Shown: piece by piece, positions 17,783-25,412 of the stretch | How positions within the stretch are numbered: position 1 is the stretch's first letter | Layout of the letters: every line of letters begins with the position of its first letter | Virus record (IMG/VR): IMGVR_UViG_3300049001_000080 | Coordinates: 38,446 to 102,445 of that record | DNA from: a virus | Direction: 5' to 3' (one strand) | DNA: 64,000 nt | Program-made: the position numbers and the translations under genes | Notes under the pieces: generated by a model | What the model saw: only the letters and a program-made list of their open reading frames with translations | Database searches by the model: none | Told to the model about the DNA's origin: nothing

Positions 17783-18473
17783 GGAGCGGCCCCCTGACGC
17801 TCTCCCAGGCCGACGGCGTGTCCGACACCAGGTGCGTCCCCGGCGGGACCGTCAGCGCGACCTGGACGTTCGCGGGGGACGGCGGGATGAGGTACGCGAC
17901 GCTGGACGGGTCCTCCAGGGTCGCCTGGCTGACGACGCCGGAGATCGTCACCGCCGCACCAGGGGACTCGAACCCGGAGCGCACCGGCAGCACGTTCATC
18001 TCCGCGACCCGGTAGCGGGCGCCGCCGAGCCGGAAGGCGTAGTCGCCGGTGTGCAGGGTGAAGTCCGAGGTGGTCTCGATGCTCATCGTCGAGTTGACGA
18101 CCTCGCCCCGCGGCGAGTCGGCCGAGTCCTGCTCCAGGTCCGTCCAGAGCGCGGGCCGGACGATCCTGGCCCGGTAGCCGCCCTCGAACGTGGTGCCGTA
18201 GCAGTCCGGGCACCGGCGTCGGGTGGGCTGGTCGTAGGCGTCGAACGCGCGGCTGTCCTCGGCCGTGCAGGTCGCGCAGAGGGTGACCAGGCCGGCCAGC
18301 AGGTCGTCGGCTCGCCACATCAGCACGAAGATCGAGTACTCGCCGTAGGCGTAGATGACGTCGAGATGGGAGTTCAGCACCTGGGCAACCGCCCAGTCCT
18401 CGGTGCGGCGCACCCAGAGTGGCTGCTGCCGGCCCGGGTGCGGCTCCTGCGACGGCGTGAGCGGGGTGGACAC
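17775..18473 (-). CDS. Connector-cluster protein with four-Cys zinc motif
   Basis: 232 residues. Residues 45-95 contain CATC and CPDC pairs separated by about 20 residues (LVTLCATCTAEDSR, RRCPDCYGTTF), a likely zinc ribbon. The rest is beta-rich (YRARIVRPALWTDL, FTLHTGDYAFRLGGARYRV). Gene order (after an adaptor-like protein, before the gp10-like protein) places it in the portal-to-tail joint. A zinc ribbon in a connector is uncommon but occurs in actinophage virion proteins; the exact role is unknown. Confidence 0.82.
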   Translation of the reverse strand: MSTPLTPSQEPHPGRQQPLWVRRTEDWAVAQVLNSHLDVIYAYGEYSIFVLMWRADDLLAGLVTLCATCTAEDSRAFDAYDQPTRRRCPDCYGTTFEGGYRARIVRPALWTDLEQDSADSPRGEVVNSTMSIETTSDFTLHTGDYAFRLGGARYRVAEMNVLPVRSGFESPGAAVTISGVVSQATLEDPSSVAYLIPPSPANVQVALTVPPGTHLVSDTPSAWESVRGPLLV

Positions 18474-18479
18474 GCCGGC

Positions 18480-19352
18480 CTACCCCAGGATGGCGACGGG
18501 GAAGTAGCCCCGCGCCAGCGCCTGGCCGCCGCCGGGCGTGTAGTAGCCCAGGTACTGCCCGTACACGCCGCCGGAGACCAGCACCTTGGCCTGCCCCAGC
18601 CCCATCGACGCGATCTTGAAGCTGTCGAGCTGCGAGTCGAGGTCCCGCTGCTCGATCGCGAGCATCTCCTGCCAGCGCTGCATGTAGTCGCGCCGGTCCA
18701 GCCTGGACACCGCGGTGGCCAGGACCACGTCCGGCTGCTCGACGTAGGACCGGACCAGGTGCTTGATCACCTCGACGTAGAGCGCCTGCTCGACCAGCGG
18801 CCCCCACTGGTCGAACGGGAAGTCGGCGTTCACGGCGTAGCCCTGGTGCGGCTGGCTGATCGTGTTGAGCCGCCCGACGGCCTGGCGCAGGAGCTGGGCC
18901 ATCCGGTTCCGGCCGAACCGGGTCTGGGCGTAGACCTGGAGGTTCGGCCCGCCCAGCGGGCTGTCGAACAGGTCGGCGAAGCGCACCCAGGTCGCCTCCA
19001 CCACCGCGCGCCAGGACGGGTCCAGCGCGTCGTAGTCAGGCGCGGACGGGCCGACCTGTAGCTCGACCACGTAGATGCCGGCGACGCCGGCCACCGCGAA
19101 GTTGAACCGGAGGTCCAGCAGGCGTGGCGTCGCGGTGTCGGCGCTGCTCAGCGCGAGCCCGTACTGGCCGGTGGCGAGGTGCGCCGCGGCGGCGGTCCGG
19201 ATCGTGCTGGCGGTGGTCGCGTCCAGCAGTGACACGGCGACGCTGTTGCCGTCCACGTCGCCGGGGGCGCCCCCGATCATCGCGACGAACCCGACCGTCT
19301 CCGCCGCGTACCTGGACAGGTAGCGGCGGTCGAGCGGCAGCGGCGCGGTCAC
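18480..19352 (-). CDS. Head-tail adaptor-like virion protein
   Basis: 290 residues from GTG 19352, in GTGA overlap with the upstream gene. N-terminal part is beta-rich (FNFAVAGVAGIYVVELQVG); the second half is strongly helical (WGPLVEQALYVEVIKHLVRSY, RRDYMQRWQEMLAIEQRDLDSQLDSF), as expected of an adaptor ring packing on a portal. The last 40 residues are Gly/Tyr-rich. Position is the first of four connector genes. The long upstream in-frame extension overlaps the neighbouring gene and is rejected. Confidence 0.8.
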   Translation of the reverse strand: MTAPLPLDRRYLSRYAAETVGFVAMIGGAPGDVDGNSVAVSLLDATTASTIRTAAAAHLATGQYGLALSSADTATPRLLDLRFNFAVAGVAGIYVVELQVGPSAPDYDALDPSWRAVVEATWVRFADLFDSPLGGPNLQVYAQTRFGRNRMAQLLRQAVGRLNTISQPHQGYAVNADFPFDQWGPLVEQALYVEVIKHLVRSYVEQPDVVLATAVSRLDRRDYMQRWQEMLAIEQRDLDSQLDSFKIASMGLGQAKVLVSGGVYGQYLGYYTPGGGQALARGYFPVAILG

Positions 19353-20023
19353 AGCTCGATCGCGACTATCCGGCAGACGTTGGTGGCGTCGGCCCTGACG
19401 TAGCTGGTCCCGCCGTAGGTGGCCGAGGAGCGGAGCTGGAAGGAGTAGTTGTAGGTGCCGGGGCTGACGCCGGTGGGCTCCCAGCCGGCGTAGGAGGCGC
19501 CCGGGCCCTGCGCGCCGGCCGACGGGCTGGAGCTGTCGCCGACGATGCCGAAGTTGCCGACCTGCGGGCCGGTACTGGCGGTGGCCGAGCGGAAGATGCC
19601 GCCGACCGCCGCGCCGGAGGTGTTCTCGCCCTTGCCGAAGCTGACGACGATCATCAGGACCCGCAGCCCGTCGGGGACCACGACGTTGGTCAGGCTGAGG
19701 CACACCACGAAGGTGGTCGAGGCGGTGGAGAAGTCCGTCGTGCGCGTGGCCACGGCCGGGGTACCGTCGGAGCGCCTCAGCACCCCCGCCGGCCCCACCC
19801 TCTTAAAGTTCGTGCCGTCCCAGCGCCAGACGAGGCCCGTGTCCGTCTCGGAGATCAGCATGCCGGTCTGCGCGGCACCCCAGGCCGGCCGGGTCCCGGC
19901 GGTGCAGATCTTATAGCCCGGGTTGTCGTCGATCTTCTGCCAGTTCGACGCGATGTCAGCCGTCACGTAGGCGTCGCTGGTGCTCGGCTTGAGCAGCCCT
20001 AGGCGAGCTGAGGGGGTCGGAAT
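19349..20023 (-). CDS. Fibre-like or decoration protein, probable ATT start
   Basis: 224 residues if begun at ATT 20023; 205 if begun at GTG 19966. The ATT is preceded by AAGGAG with 7-base spacing, GTG 19966 has no Shine-Dalgarno, and no ATG, GTG or TTG lies between. The extra N-terminus (PTPSARLGLLKP then STSDAYVTADIASNWQKIDD) reads as the start typical of phage tail-fibre-type proteins (a LGLLKP motif leading into a helix with N-x-x-KIDD). The C-terminal 150 residues are beta-rich (LRVLMIVVSFGKGE, TYNYSFQLRSSATYG), resembling trimeric knob domains. It heads the connector operon, behind a terminator hairpin. A head fibre or adhesin is suggested. Confidence 0.8.
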   Translation of the reverse strand: MPTPSARLGLLKPSTSDAYVTADIASNWQKIDDNPGYKICTAGTRPAWGAAQTGMLISETDTGLVWRWDGTNFKRVGPAGVLRRSDGTPAVATRTTDFSTASTTFVVCLSLTNVVVPDGLRVLMIVVSFGKGENTSGAAVGGIFRSATASTGPQVGNFGIVGDSSSPSAGAQGPGASYAGWEPTGVSPGTYNYSFQLRSSATYGGTSYVRADATNVCRIVAIEL

Positions 20024-20103
20024 GGTGGGGCTCCTTCCCTGTCACCAGCTCGGCCTGGCGGTACTCACCTCTTCCGCCGGGGCCATCCGGAGGCCGGCAG
20101 GGC

Positions 20104-20148
20104 GGAGGGGCGGGTGCCCTCCCACCGCGCTGGGTGCCCCGCCCCTCC
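20104..20148 (-). terminator. Hairpin terminator candidate
   Basis: Inverted repeat GGAGGGGCGGG (20104-20114) and CCCGCCCCTCC (20138-20148), 11 perfect pairs, loop 23. It lies 18 bases past the stop of the 20166-20582 gene and before the fibre-like gene. No U-run follows, as is common in high-GC phages. Confidence 0.6.
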
Positions 20149-20165
20149 TGGATCGCCCGGTGGCG

Positions 20166-20582
20166 CTAGCTGCCCCTGCTGCCTGAGCGCCGACGTCGAG
20201 CGGTGGCCTGTGCCTCGTCATCCGGGTCGGCCGGCTGTGCTGTCCCGCCGGCAGGCCCCGCGCCGCGCCGCAGGGCGTCCTCCTGCACCTCGGTGGAGGT
20301 GGAGACGCCGCCGTCCCTCAGGTCGTCGGCGCGCCTGTGCAGCGCGGCCTCGGCGGCCTCCCGCTCGGCCGGGTCGTCGGGCAGGATCACCCGGCTCTGG
20401 TCGCCGTCCCGCAGCGCCTGCGACGCCTCCACGGCCTCCCGCTTGGCGGCCACGTCGAACACGTCGGAGACCTGCCGGGGGCTGCTCGGGCCACCCAGCC
20501 CCGTGGTGTCGATCTGCTCGACCATGTCGGTCGGGCTGGGCACGTGGTCGTCGGACTCGCGGTACCGCTTGTTGTCTCCCAC
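20166..20582 (-). CDS. Acidic/basic low-complexity protein, unknown
   Basis: 138 residues. GTG at 20582 is preceded by GAGGAG about 9 bases away; the longer frame overlaps the upstream gene. N-terminus (GDNKRYRESDDHVPSP) and middle (DPAEREAAEAALHRRADDL) are charged and helical; the C-terminus ends in a basic tail ARRRRSGSRGS. Such tails may bind nucleic acid or be disordered. No domain recognised. It follows another unknown gene and precedes a terminator. Confidence 0.78.
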   Translation of the reverse strand: MGDNKRYRESDDHVPSPTDMVEQIDTTGLGGPSSPRQVSDVFDVAAKREAVEASQALRDGDQSRVILPDDPAEREAAEAALHRRADDLRDGGVSTSTEVQEDALRRGAGPAGGTAQPADPDDEAQATARRRRSGSRGS

Positions 20583-20593
20583 GACTCTTCTCC

Positions 20594-21142
20594 TCAGCTC
20601 TGGACGACCTGGGCCTGCTGCGCCCAGATCTGCTTGGTCTGGCCGTCGCCGGACGGCACGCTCACCAGGACCAGGGAGGGCGCCAGGTGCTCGTGGGCCT
20701 TGCACAGCGGCGGCGCCTGCGGCGCGCCCCGCGGCGGTGCCGGCGAGATGACCTGGGTGCCGCACTCGCCGGCCCGGCCGCGCTGGCCCGGCCCGACGCA
20801 GGCGGCGGCGAGCAGGTCGCGCTCCTGGCGGCGGTCGATGGTCGACTCCACCGCCAGCAGCGCGGCGGCCCGCTGGGCGTCGCGGATCAGCGGCGGGGTG
20901 ACCTCGACGCGCAGCTTCGCCAGGTGCGCGGTGACCTCGTCGTCGGGGTCCTCGATGGCGATCGACCCGTGCTGGAGCGCCCGGATGAAGCGCAGGTCGT
21001 CCAGCACGGTCGAGGGCATGAGCTGGACGTCCTCGCCGTCCTTGGCGCCGGCCGGCTGCCAGATGAACAGCTCCCGGTCGCTGAGCTGGAGGATCGTCGG
21101 CCCCGCCTCGCGGTTCCGCACGCTCAGCATCTGTAGCTCCAC
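20594..21142 (-). CDS. Unknown protein with two Cys clusters
   Basis: 182 residues, GTG at 21142. The first 60 residues are beta-rich (GPTILQLSDRELFIWQPAG), followed by a long helical part (IRDAQRAAALLAVESTIDRRQERDLLAAACVG), then a Pro-rich segment with Cys (GECGTQV, PPLCKAHEH). The spaced Cys/His residues could bind a metal, but they do not form a classic CxxC pair. Unknown role; first gene after the terminator at 21214-21237. Confidence 0.78.
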   Translation of the reverse strand: MELQMLSVRNREAGPTILQLSDRELFIWQPAGAKDGEDVQLMPSTVLDDLRFIRALQHGSIAIEDPDDEVTAHLAKLRVEVTPPLIRDAQRAAALLAVESTIDRRQERDLLAAACVGPGQRGRAGECGTQVISPAPPRGAPQAPPLCKAHEHLAPSLVLVSVPSGDGQTKQIWAQQAQVVQS

Positions 21143-21213
21143 GCCATGCCCTCCTCCGGGGCACGCGGCGCCCCTCTACCCCTTGGGTGCGCGCGGTGGT
21201 CCTGGAGACAGGT

Positions 21214-21237
21214 CAGGGGCCGCCGTAGCGGCCCCTG
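21214..21237 (-). terminator. Strong 10-bp hairpin terminator
   Basis: CAGGGGCCGC (21214-21223) pairs perfectly with GCGGCCCCTG (21228-21237) around a CGTA loop. It lies downstream of the 21288-21671 gene and upstream of the next operon, the expected place for a terminator of the accessory transcript. Confidence 0.7.
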
Positions 21238-21287
21238 TCGCCCTCCGCCGGCCCGGGCTCAGGTGGAGCGCCGGGTGGGTCCGAGCC

Positions 21288-21671
21288 TCAGGCGAGGCGG
21301 CCCTCAGGACCGGGAGCGACCCGCGAGGTGTCCGCCGCCACGCCAGCGTACCGCCGACCTAGAGCGTTGCCCGGCGACGGCATACGCGACCAGCGGCTCG
21401 TCGGGTCGTTGTCGTACACCTCGCGCATCAGCGGGATGAGCGGCCGGTACCTGGCCAGGACACGTGGCGGGAGCGGCTCGCTCGACCTCGCGTTCGGGTG
21501 GCCCCAGTGCCAGAGGTCGCACAGCTCGCACCGGAAGCTCTGGCCTCCGGCATCGGCCGCCTCCAGCTCCAGGCGTGCCGTCTCAGCCAGCTCGCACGTG
21601 GGGTACTGCCTCTTCTTGACGCAGCCCCAGACGACGTGCTGCTTCCAGGACTTACGGGGCCTCCTGGTCAC
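21288..21671 (-). CDS. Small protein with Cys/His zinc-like motif
   Basis: 127 residues from GTG 21671, GTGA-coupled to the preceding gene. Basic N-terminus (TRRPRKSWKQHVVWGCVKKRQYP) then a compact metal-site candidate FRCELCDLWHWGH with CxxC followed by H and HxxxH spacing, and a helical PLIPLMREVYDNDP segment. The pattern is that of small single-zinc-finger phage proteins of unknown role. C-terminal 30 residues are Pro/Arg/Gly-rich. Confidence 0.78.
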   Translation of the reverse strand: MTRRPRKSWKQHVVWGCVKKRQYPTCELAETARLELEAADAGGQSFRCELCDLWHWGHPNARSSEPLPPRVLARYRPLIPLMREVYDNDPTSRWSRMPSPGNALGRRYAGVAADTSRVAPGPEGRLA

Positions 21672-22237
21672 AGCAGCTCCAGCGGGGCGTCGGGCTCCAG
21701 GCAGCGTCGCAGCACCGCGGAGGCGGCCCGGACGTTCAGCGGGTCGTTGTAGGCCCGGTTGAGGCCCGACGGGTGCGGGATCACGGCGTACTCGAACTCG
21801 GTGCCGAGCCGGAGCACGTACCCGTCGCCCTCCATCGGCAGGGTGTTCGCCGGGATACGACGCGGCGAGGTGCGCCACTCGAACATCGGCGCCGGCCACG
21901 GCAGGCTCAGCGCCGCGGGCAGCCTGGTGCCGAGCAGCACCACCCGGCGCCCGTCCAGCTCCGCCTCCAGCTCGGCGGCGGCCTCGCGGGCCGGGCCCAT
22001 CGGCAGCGCGGCGCCCTCGCCCTGCGGCCCGGGGTAGCGCTCCAGCAGGTTGCGGCACTCGAACGCGGCGACCAGAGGCCAGTACCACTGCCCGTAGCGG
22101 GTGCCACCCGGCTGGGGCTCCAGGCCGGCCCAGCGGGCCAGGCGCTCGCCTACGGCTCCTGAGAGCGGGCACATGAAGTACCTGTCGCCGCTCCTGCTGG
22201 GCGCCTCGCCGAGGATGAGGGGGCGTCGGTCAGACAC
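21668..22237 (-). CDS. Uracil-DNA glycosylase-like protein
   Basis: 189 residues. GTG at 22237 has GGAGG 8 bases upstream. The N-terminal LILGEAPSRSGD matches the UDG-superfamily motif 1 (G-E-x-P) and the C-terminal IPHPSGLNRAYN matches motif 3 (HPS, then Asn/Arg loop). Between them are a Leu-rich strand (RRVVLLGTRLPAAL) and helices, as in the family. These proteins flip and excise modified bases; some phage members are thought to be inactive or to act on unusual bases. Size is close to family 4/5-type domains. Substrate cannot be predicted. Confidence 0.75.
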   Translation of the reverse strand: MSDRRPLILGEAPSRSGDRYFMCPLSGAVGERLARWAGLEPQPGGTRYGQWYWPLVAAFECRNLLERYPGPQGEGAALPMGPAREAAAELEAELDGRRVVLLGTRLPAALSLPWPAPMFEWRTSPRRIPANTLPMEGDGYVLRLGTEFEYAVIPHPSGLNRAYNDPLNVRAASAVLRRCLEPDAPLELL

Positions 22238-22646
22238 CGTCCGTGCCCTCCAGCGGCGCGTCGAGCGGGAGGGCGTAGTCGGCGCGGCGGCGGTACTCGT
22301 CCAGCAGCCCGTCCAGCGCGCGGTGCACCTCTGAGCCCCGCGGGACCCACTCGTCCCGCCGCCGCTTGAGCCACGCCTCGACGTCGCTGCCACGGCGCGG
22401 CCGGTGCTGCTCGACCTGGTACATGCCCTCCGGCGCGACCGTGATGCGCGCGTACCGCATCTCTCTGTCTAGCGCCTGCCCCAGCGCCTCCGCCTCCGCG
22501 TCGGTGGGGGTGCGGAGTATCAGGAGTGGGTGAGCCTCCTGCTCCAGGCGTAGCGCCTCGACCTCGTCGGCGGAGACGACGCGAGCCGGCCTCTCGACCA
22601 GCGTGACCAGCTCGTCTCGCTCTGGCGGGATAGAAGTATCTTCCAC
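22230..22646 (-). CDS. Unknown acidic helical protein
   Basis: 138 residues, GTG at 22646 with AAGGAG at 5-base spacing. It begins MEDTSIPPERDELVTLVERP and is largely helical (ADEVEALRLEQEAHPLLIL, AEALGQALDREMRYARITV, VEAWLKRRRDEWV). No metal or membrane motif. It is the first gene after a probable promoter region and a 13-bp terminator hairpin, and overlaps the UDG-like gene by 8 bases, so the two are probably co-expressed. Confidence 0.78.
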   Translation of the reverse strand: MEDTSIPPERDELVTLVERPARVVSADEVEALRLEQEAHPLLILRTPTDAEAEALGQALDREMRYARITVAPEGMYQVEQHRPRRGSDVEAWLKRRRDEWVPRGSEVHRALDGLLDEYRRRADYALPLDAPLEGTDGV

Positions 22647-22648
22647 AG

Positions 22649-22700
22649 TGACTCCTTCTGGCAGGGTTCCTTGATAGAGGCTAGCACCGCGCCCGGGTAG
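22649..22700 (-). promoter_or_regulatory. Promoter/leader region with recurrent CCTGCCAGAAGGAG leader
   Basis: The minus strand reads TAGGGT, 17 bases, TAGCCT, then AAGGAACCCTGCCAGAAGGAG before GTG 22646. The -35 is weak; the -10 with GC before it (GCTAGCCT) resembles motifs at other unit starts here. The leader matches those at about 30.95 and 63.72 kb. Confidence 0.45.
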
Positions 22701-22714
22701 ACCCTAGACGCGAG

Positions 22715-22745
22715 GGCGCCCCCGGAGGCGTGCTCCGGGGGCGCC
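22715..22745 (-). terminator. 13-bp hairpin terminator
   Basis: GGCGCCCCCGGAG (22715-22727) pairs perfectly with CTCCGGGGGCGCC (22733-22745) around a 5-base loop. It lies 33 bases past the stop of the secreted-protein gene and is the strongest hairpin of this region. Confidence 0.8.
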
Positions 22746-22778
22746 GACGTGCCGCTGTGGTGTCTAGCTGAGTGGTGC

Positions 22779-24053
22779 CTAGCTGACGCGCGTCGTGGAG
22801 AGCCGGACGGACGGCGCGACCTTGACCGCCCCGAGCTTGCTCTGGTTGGTCGCCACCAGGTCCGCGCCCTTGGCCCACGACAGCGCGCCCGTGGACAACG
22901 TGGAGTGCGGCGCGACCGTCAGGGTGGCCAGGACGTGGCCGCCCGTCGTGAAGGTCAGGACGTGGGTGTAGCGGGTCGTGTTGACGTCCTCGTACCGGCC
23001 GGACAGCGTCCCGCGGCACGGGCAGTCGATCGTCATGGTCAGGTGCGGGATCGGCGGGCAGTTCAGGACGTAGTTGCCGCCGACGCCCTTGTCGACGCTC
23101 CAGTTGACGAACCCGACCCGGTAGACGAAGTGGTACTGCTGGCCATCATTGAGCCCGACGGTGATCGTGCCGCTCTTGCGCGGGCCGACGGTCAGCCCCG
23201 GCAGCTTGGTGGTACCGGCGACCAGCCAGCACTGGATGGTGGCGTACGGGTTGAGGTTGGAGCAGGTGTAGGTGACCGACCCGTGGCCGTCGCAGTCGCC
23301 CTTGCACTTCGCGACGACGTGGATGGCCGGCGGGGACAGGCACCCGTGGTTGTCGCCCACGTAGAAGGCGATCTCGTACGGCTGCGGCTGGCCGGGGCCG
23401 CCGAGCACGGCCGGCCAGGCGCCGTTCCAGCCGTTGGAGCGCAGGCCGACGTCGAACTGCGCGCAGGGGTTGGTGACGGCCGGGAACCGGAACCGGTGGT
23501 GACCGGCGGCTGCGGAGAGCCCCTGCCACGCCGTGGTGGAGACGCGGCGCTGCGGCCACAGCGGCACGCTCGGGTGGCCGGCGCCGTGCGGGGTGGCGCC
23601 GAGGTAGAAGGCGTACGCCGCGCCGGCCCCGGCGAGGCCGACGCCGCGGCACAGCGGCAGCCGGGTCACGAAGTCCGCGACCCCGTGCGCCCAGTCGACC
23701 GCCGTGCCGACGTAGGCCGGGTTCTTGAGGTCTGCCACGGCAAGGCAGGTCTTCGCCGCCGCGGCGTGCGCCGTGGCACGCCGGACGAGCGCGTGCGGCA
23801 TGAGGGTCGCGTGGCCGCCGCGCACCGGGCTGGTGGCGCGGTGCACCTGGATCAGGCGGCCGGCCCGCGTCGGGGTCACCGGGATCAGTGCGCCGATCGC
23901 CGTGATGGGCGACGACTTGCTGGTGTGGGCGCCCTGCGCCGCGGAGGCGGAGGAGTCGCTCGCGGTGGCCGCGATGGTCAGGGCCGCCACGGACGCGGCG
24001 ACCGCTGTAGTGAGGGCCACACGCAGCGCGCTGGCCAGCTTGATCTTCTTCAT
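22779..24053 (-). CDS. Secreted Cys-containing protein of unknown function
   Basis: 424 residues from ATG 24053, which has AGGAGAGG just upstream. The N-terminus is a clear Sec signal peptide: KK-x-K basic start, hydrophobic core VALTTAVAASVAALTIAA, and small residues before a probable cut near SASAAQG. The mature part has at least ten Cys (CLAVAD, LPLCRG, CKGDCDG, TYTCSN, CPPIPH, DCPCRG), likely disulphides, and a C-terminal Ig-like beta domain with THVLTFTTGG and VAPHSTLST. It has its own terminator and so forms its own unit. Export by a phage suggests a surface or envelope role in the infected cell. Confidence 0.82.
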   Translation of the reverse strand: MKKIKLASALRVALTTAVAASVAALTIAATASDSSASAAQGAHTSKSSPITAIGALIPVTPTRAGRLIQVHRATSPVRGGHATLMPHALVRRATAHAAAAKTCLAVADLKNPAYVGTAVDWAHGVADFVTRLPLCRGVGLAGAGAAYAFYLGATPHGAGHPSVPLWPQRRVSTTAWQGLSAAAGHHRFRFPAVTNPCAQFDVGLRSNGWNGAWPAVLGGPGQPQPYEIAFYVGDNHGCLSPPAIHVVAKCKGDCDGHGSVTYTCSNLNPYATIQCWLVAGTTKLPGLTVGPRKSGTITVGLNDGQQYHFVYRVGFVNWSVDKGVGGNYVLNCPPIPHLTMTIDCPCRGTLSGRYEDVNTTRYTHVLTFTTGGHVLATLTVAPHSTLSTGALSWAKGADLVATNQSKLGAVKVAPSVRLSTTRVS

Positions 24054-24277
24054 GCCTCTCCTATCGTTCGGGACTGAGTCGTGCCCGGAGCGCGTGGTAT
24101 CGCTGGACTTATCCAGGGGCGCGGCGGGGTCTGCCTCGTGATCGTAGTACGAGGGATGCTTGACGGCTACGCCGCTCTGGCACCTCTGCCCTCCCGGTGC
24201 GGGTTGACCTCCTCCAGCCCCCTCCCGCGCCCCCATCGGCTGACGCCCCTCCAGCTCGTGGCGGTCTGGCGGCGAGA

Positions 24278-24293
24278 CTTGTCCTAGGACAAG
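24278..24293. promoter_or_regulatory. 16-bp perfect palindrome, operator-like
   Basis: CTTGTCCTAGGACAAG reads the same on both strands. It sits in the long gap upstream of the secreted-protein gene and has no loop, so it fits a protein-binding dyad better than an RNA hairpin. No second copy was noticed. Confidence 0.35.
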
Positions 24294-24319
24294 GTGCGGC
24301 GGGCGATAGCTGACGACGA

Positions 24320-24353
24320 GGCCCCGACCCCCGTAGTAAGCGGGGCCGGGGCC
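24320..24353 (-). terminator. Two-part GC hairpin terminator
   Basis: GGCCCC plus CCCCG on the left pair with CGGGG plus GGGGCC on the right, with a small internal loop and TAGTAAG as apical loop. It lies 14 bases past the stop of the RyR-domain gene. Confidence 0.65.
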
Positions 24354-24366
24354 GGGTGGGCGAGGG

Positions 24367-24699
24367 CTAGCTCAGCGCGCCGACGATCGCGCCAAAGAGG
24401 TCGTCCTTGCGCCGCTGCGCCAGAGACAGCTCGGCGTACGGCACCAGGTTCGGGTGCGTCCGAGCGCCCTCGTCCTTGACGGGCCCCGGCACCCAGTCAG
24501 CGGCCTCGCGGCGACGGCGCCACGCCTCGTGCCTGTCGGCCGCAGTGGCGCCGCTCTGGGCGACCCGGACGCCCTCCAGCGCCGACTCGCGGTCCCACTC
24601 GGGGGCGTCGTCCCAGGCGGGGGAGACGGGGTCGCCGATCGACTGCTGGTAGGCCCGCATAGCTGCTCGCGCCACGCGGGCGATCTCCTCGTTCGTCAT
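24367..24699 (-). CDS. RyR-domain protein
   Basis: 110 residues from ATG 24699; GTG 24753 is an in-frame alternative with no better ribosome site. Residues 1-25 are a helix (TNEEIARVARAAMRAYQQSIG). The rest matches the ryanodine-receptor (RyR) repeat pattern: P-x-W-D at about 27-30, SALEGV helix, H-x-x-W near 60, DWVPGPVKD, then a HPNLVPYAELSLAQRRKDDLF ending. RyR domains occur alone in some phages and in bacterial signalling or defence proteins; ligand unknown. It is preceded by the M50-type protease gene and may be co-transcribed with it. Confidence 0.8.
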   Translation of the reverse strand: MTNEEIARVARAAMRAYQQSIGDPVSPAWDDAPEWDRESALEGVRVAQSGATAADRHEAWRRRREAADWVPGPVKDEGARTHPNLVPYAELSLAQRRKDDLFGAIVGALS

Positions 24700-24764
24700 G
24701 CCCTGAGCCTGCCCGCGCCCCCGGTCGAGCGGCAGGGGTTGACCGTTGACCACGTAGACCGGGC

Positions 24765-25412
24765 CTAGGTCGACATGACCCAGGCGCCACCCGCGGCTGC
24801 GCCCACCGAGACCACGAGGAACAGGCCGCGCCAGAACCACGCCTGAGCGACCGAGAGGCGGGCCAGGGAGTCGGCGTCCTGCTCGCCGCCGCGCTGGTAC
24901 TGCTCGATCGCCGCGCGCACCCCGCCCAGCAGCAGGAGCCACGCCAGCGACCAGAGCGCCAGCGGTCGCCAGCCGGCGGGCGCGTACCAGGTGAAGGCGC
25001 CCAGCGCGGCCACCACGCCGAACGCGAAGCCGAGGCCGAACCAGTTGCGCATCAGCAGCAGGACGGCGACAAGGCAGGCCACCGCGGCCCACAGCCCGGC
25101 GGTCGTCCAGCCGTGGTGCGCCGCCTCCACGGCGGCCAGGCCGAGCAGCGGCGGGGTGGGGTAGCCGGCGAGCAGGAACAGGACGCCCGTCTGGCCGTCC
25201 TCGTCGTCGCGGGCGTCGGTGGTCCCCCCGCCGTTGGCGTGCACGCGGATCGCGACCACCCGGCCCGGCGTGAGCCACGTGATCGCGGCGTGGCCGAACT
25301 CGTGCAGCGCGGTGACCAGCAGCCCGGCGCCGAGCCACAGGGGGGTGCCGACCAGTAGGGCGCCGATGGCGAGCCCCACCAAGCCGGTCCCGATGCCCCA
25401 GGTCGTACCCAC
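24765..25412 (-). CDS. M50-type multi-pass membrane metalloprotease
   Basis: 215 residues. Hydrophobic throughout: about five to six membrane segments (GLVGLAIGALLVGTPLWLG, VLFLLAGYPTPPLLGLAAV, LWAAVACLVAVLLLM, FAFGVVAALGAFTWY, WSLAWLLLLGGV, RGLFLVVSVGAAAGG). The zinc motif HEFGH lies in the first-second segment at about 37-41, and GYPTPPLLGL provides the usual partner loop, as in the M50B-like family. Such enzymes cut membrane proteins within or near the bilayer. A phage-borne copy is unusual. The start follows an untranslated stretch with a 17-bp hairpin farther upstream. Confidence 0.82.
   Translation of the reverse strand: MGTTWGIGTGLVGLAIGALLVGTPLWLGAGLLVTALHEFGHAAITWLTPGRVVAIRVHANGGGTTDARDDEDGQTGVLFLLAGYPTPPLLGLAAVEAAHHGWTTAGLWAAVACLVAVLLLMRNWFGLGFAFGVVAALGAFTWYAPAGWRPLALWSLAWLLLLGGVRAAIEQYQRGGEQDADSLARLSVAQAWFWRGLFLVVSVGAAAGGAWVMST

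Larger units (their letters stand above)
24054..24366. other. 313-base gap: palindrome, terminator, no gene seen
   Basis: No frame with a credible start, ribosome site and codon use was found. The stretch holds the leader of the secreted-protein gene with a possible -10 element TACGAT on the minus strand near 24140, a 16-base perfect palindrome (24278-24293) and the terminator of the RyR-domain gene (24320-24353). Confidence 0.6.
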
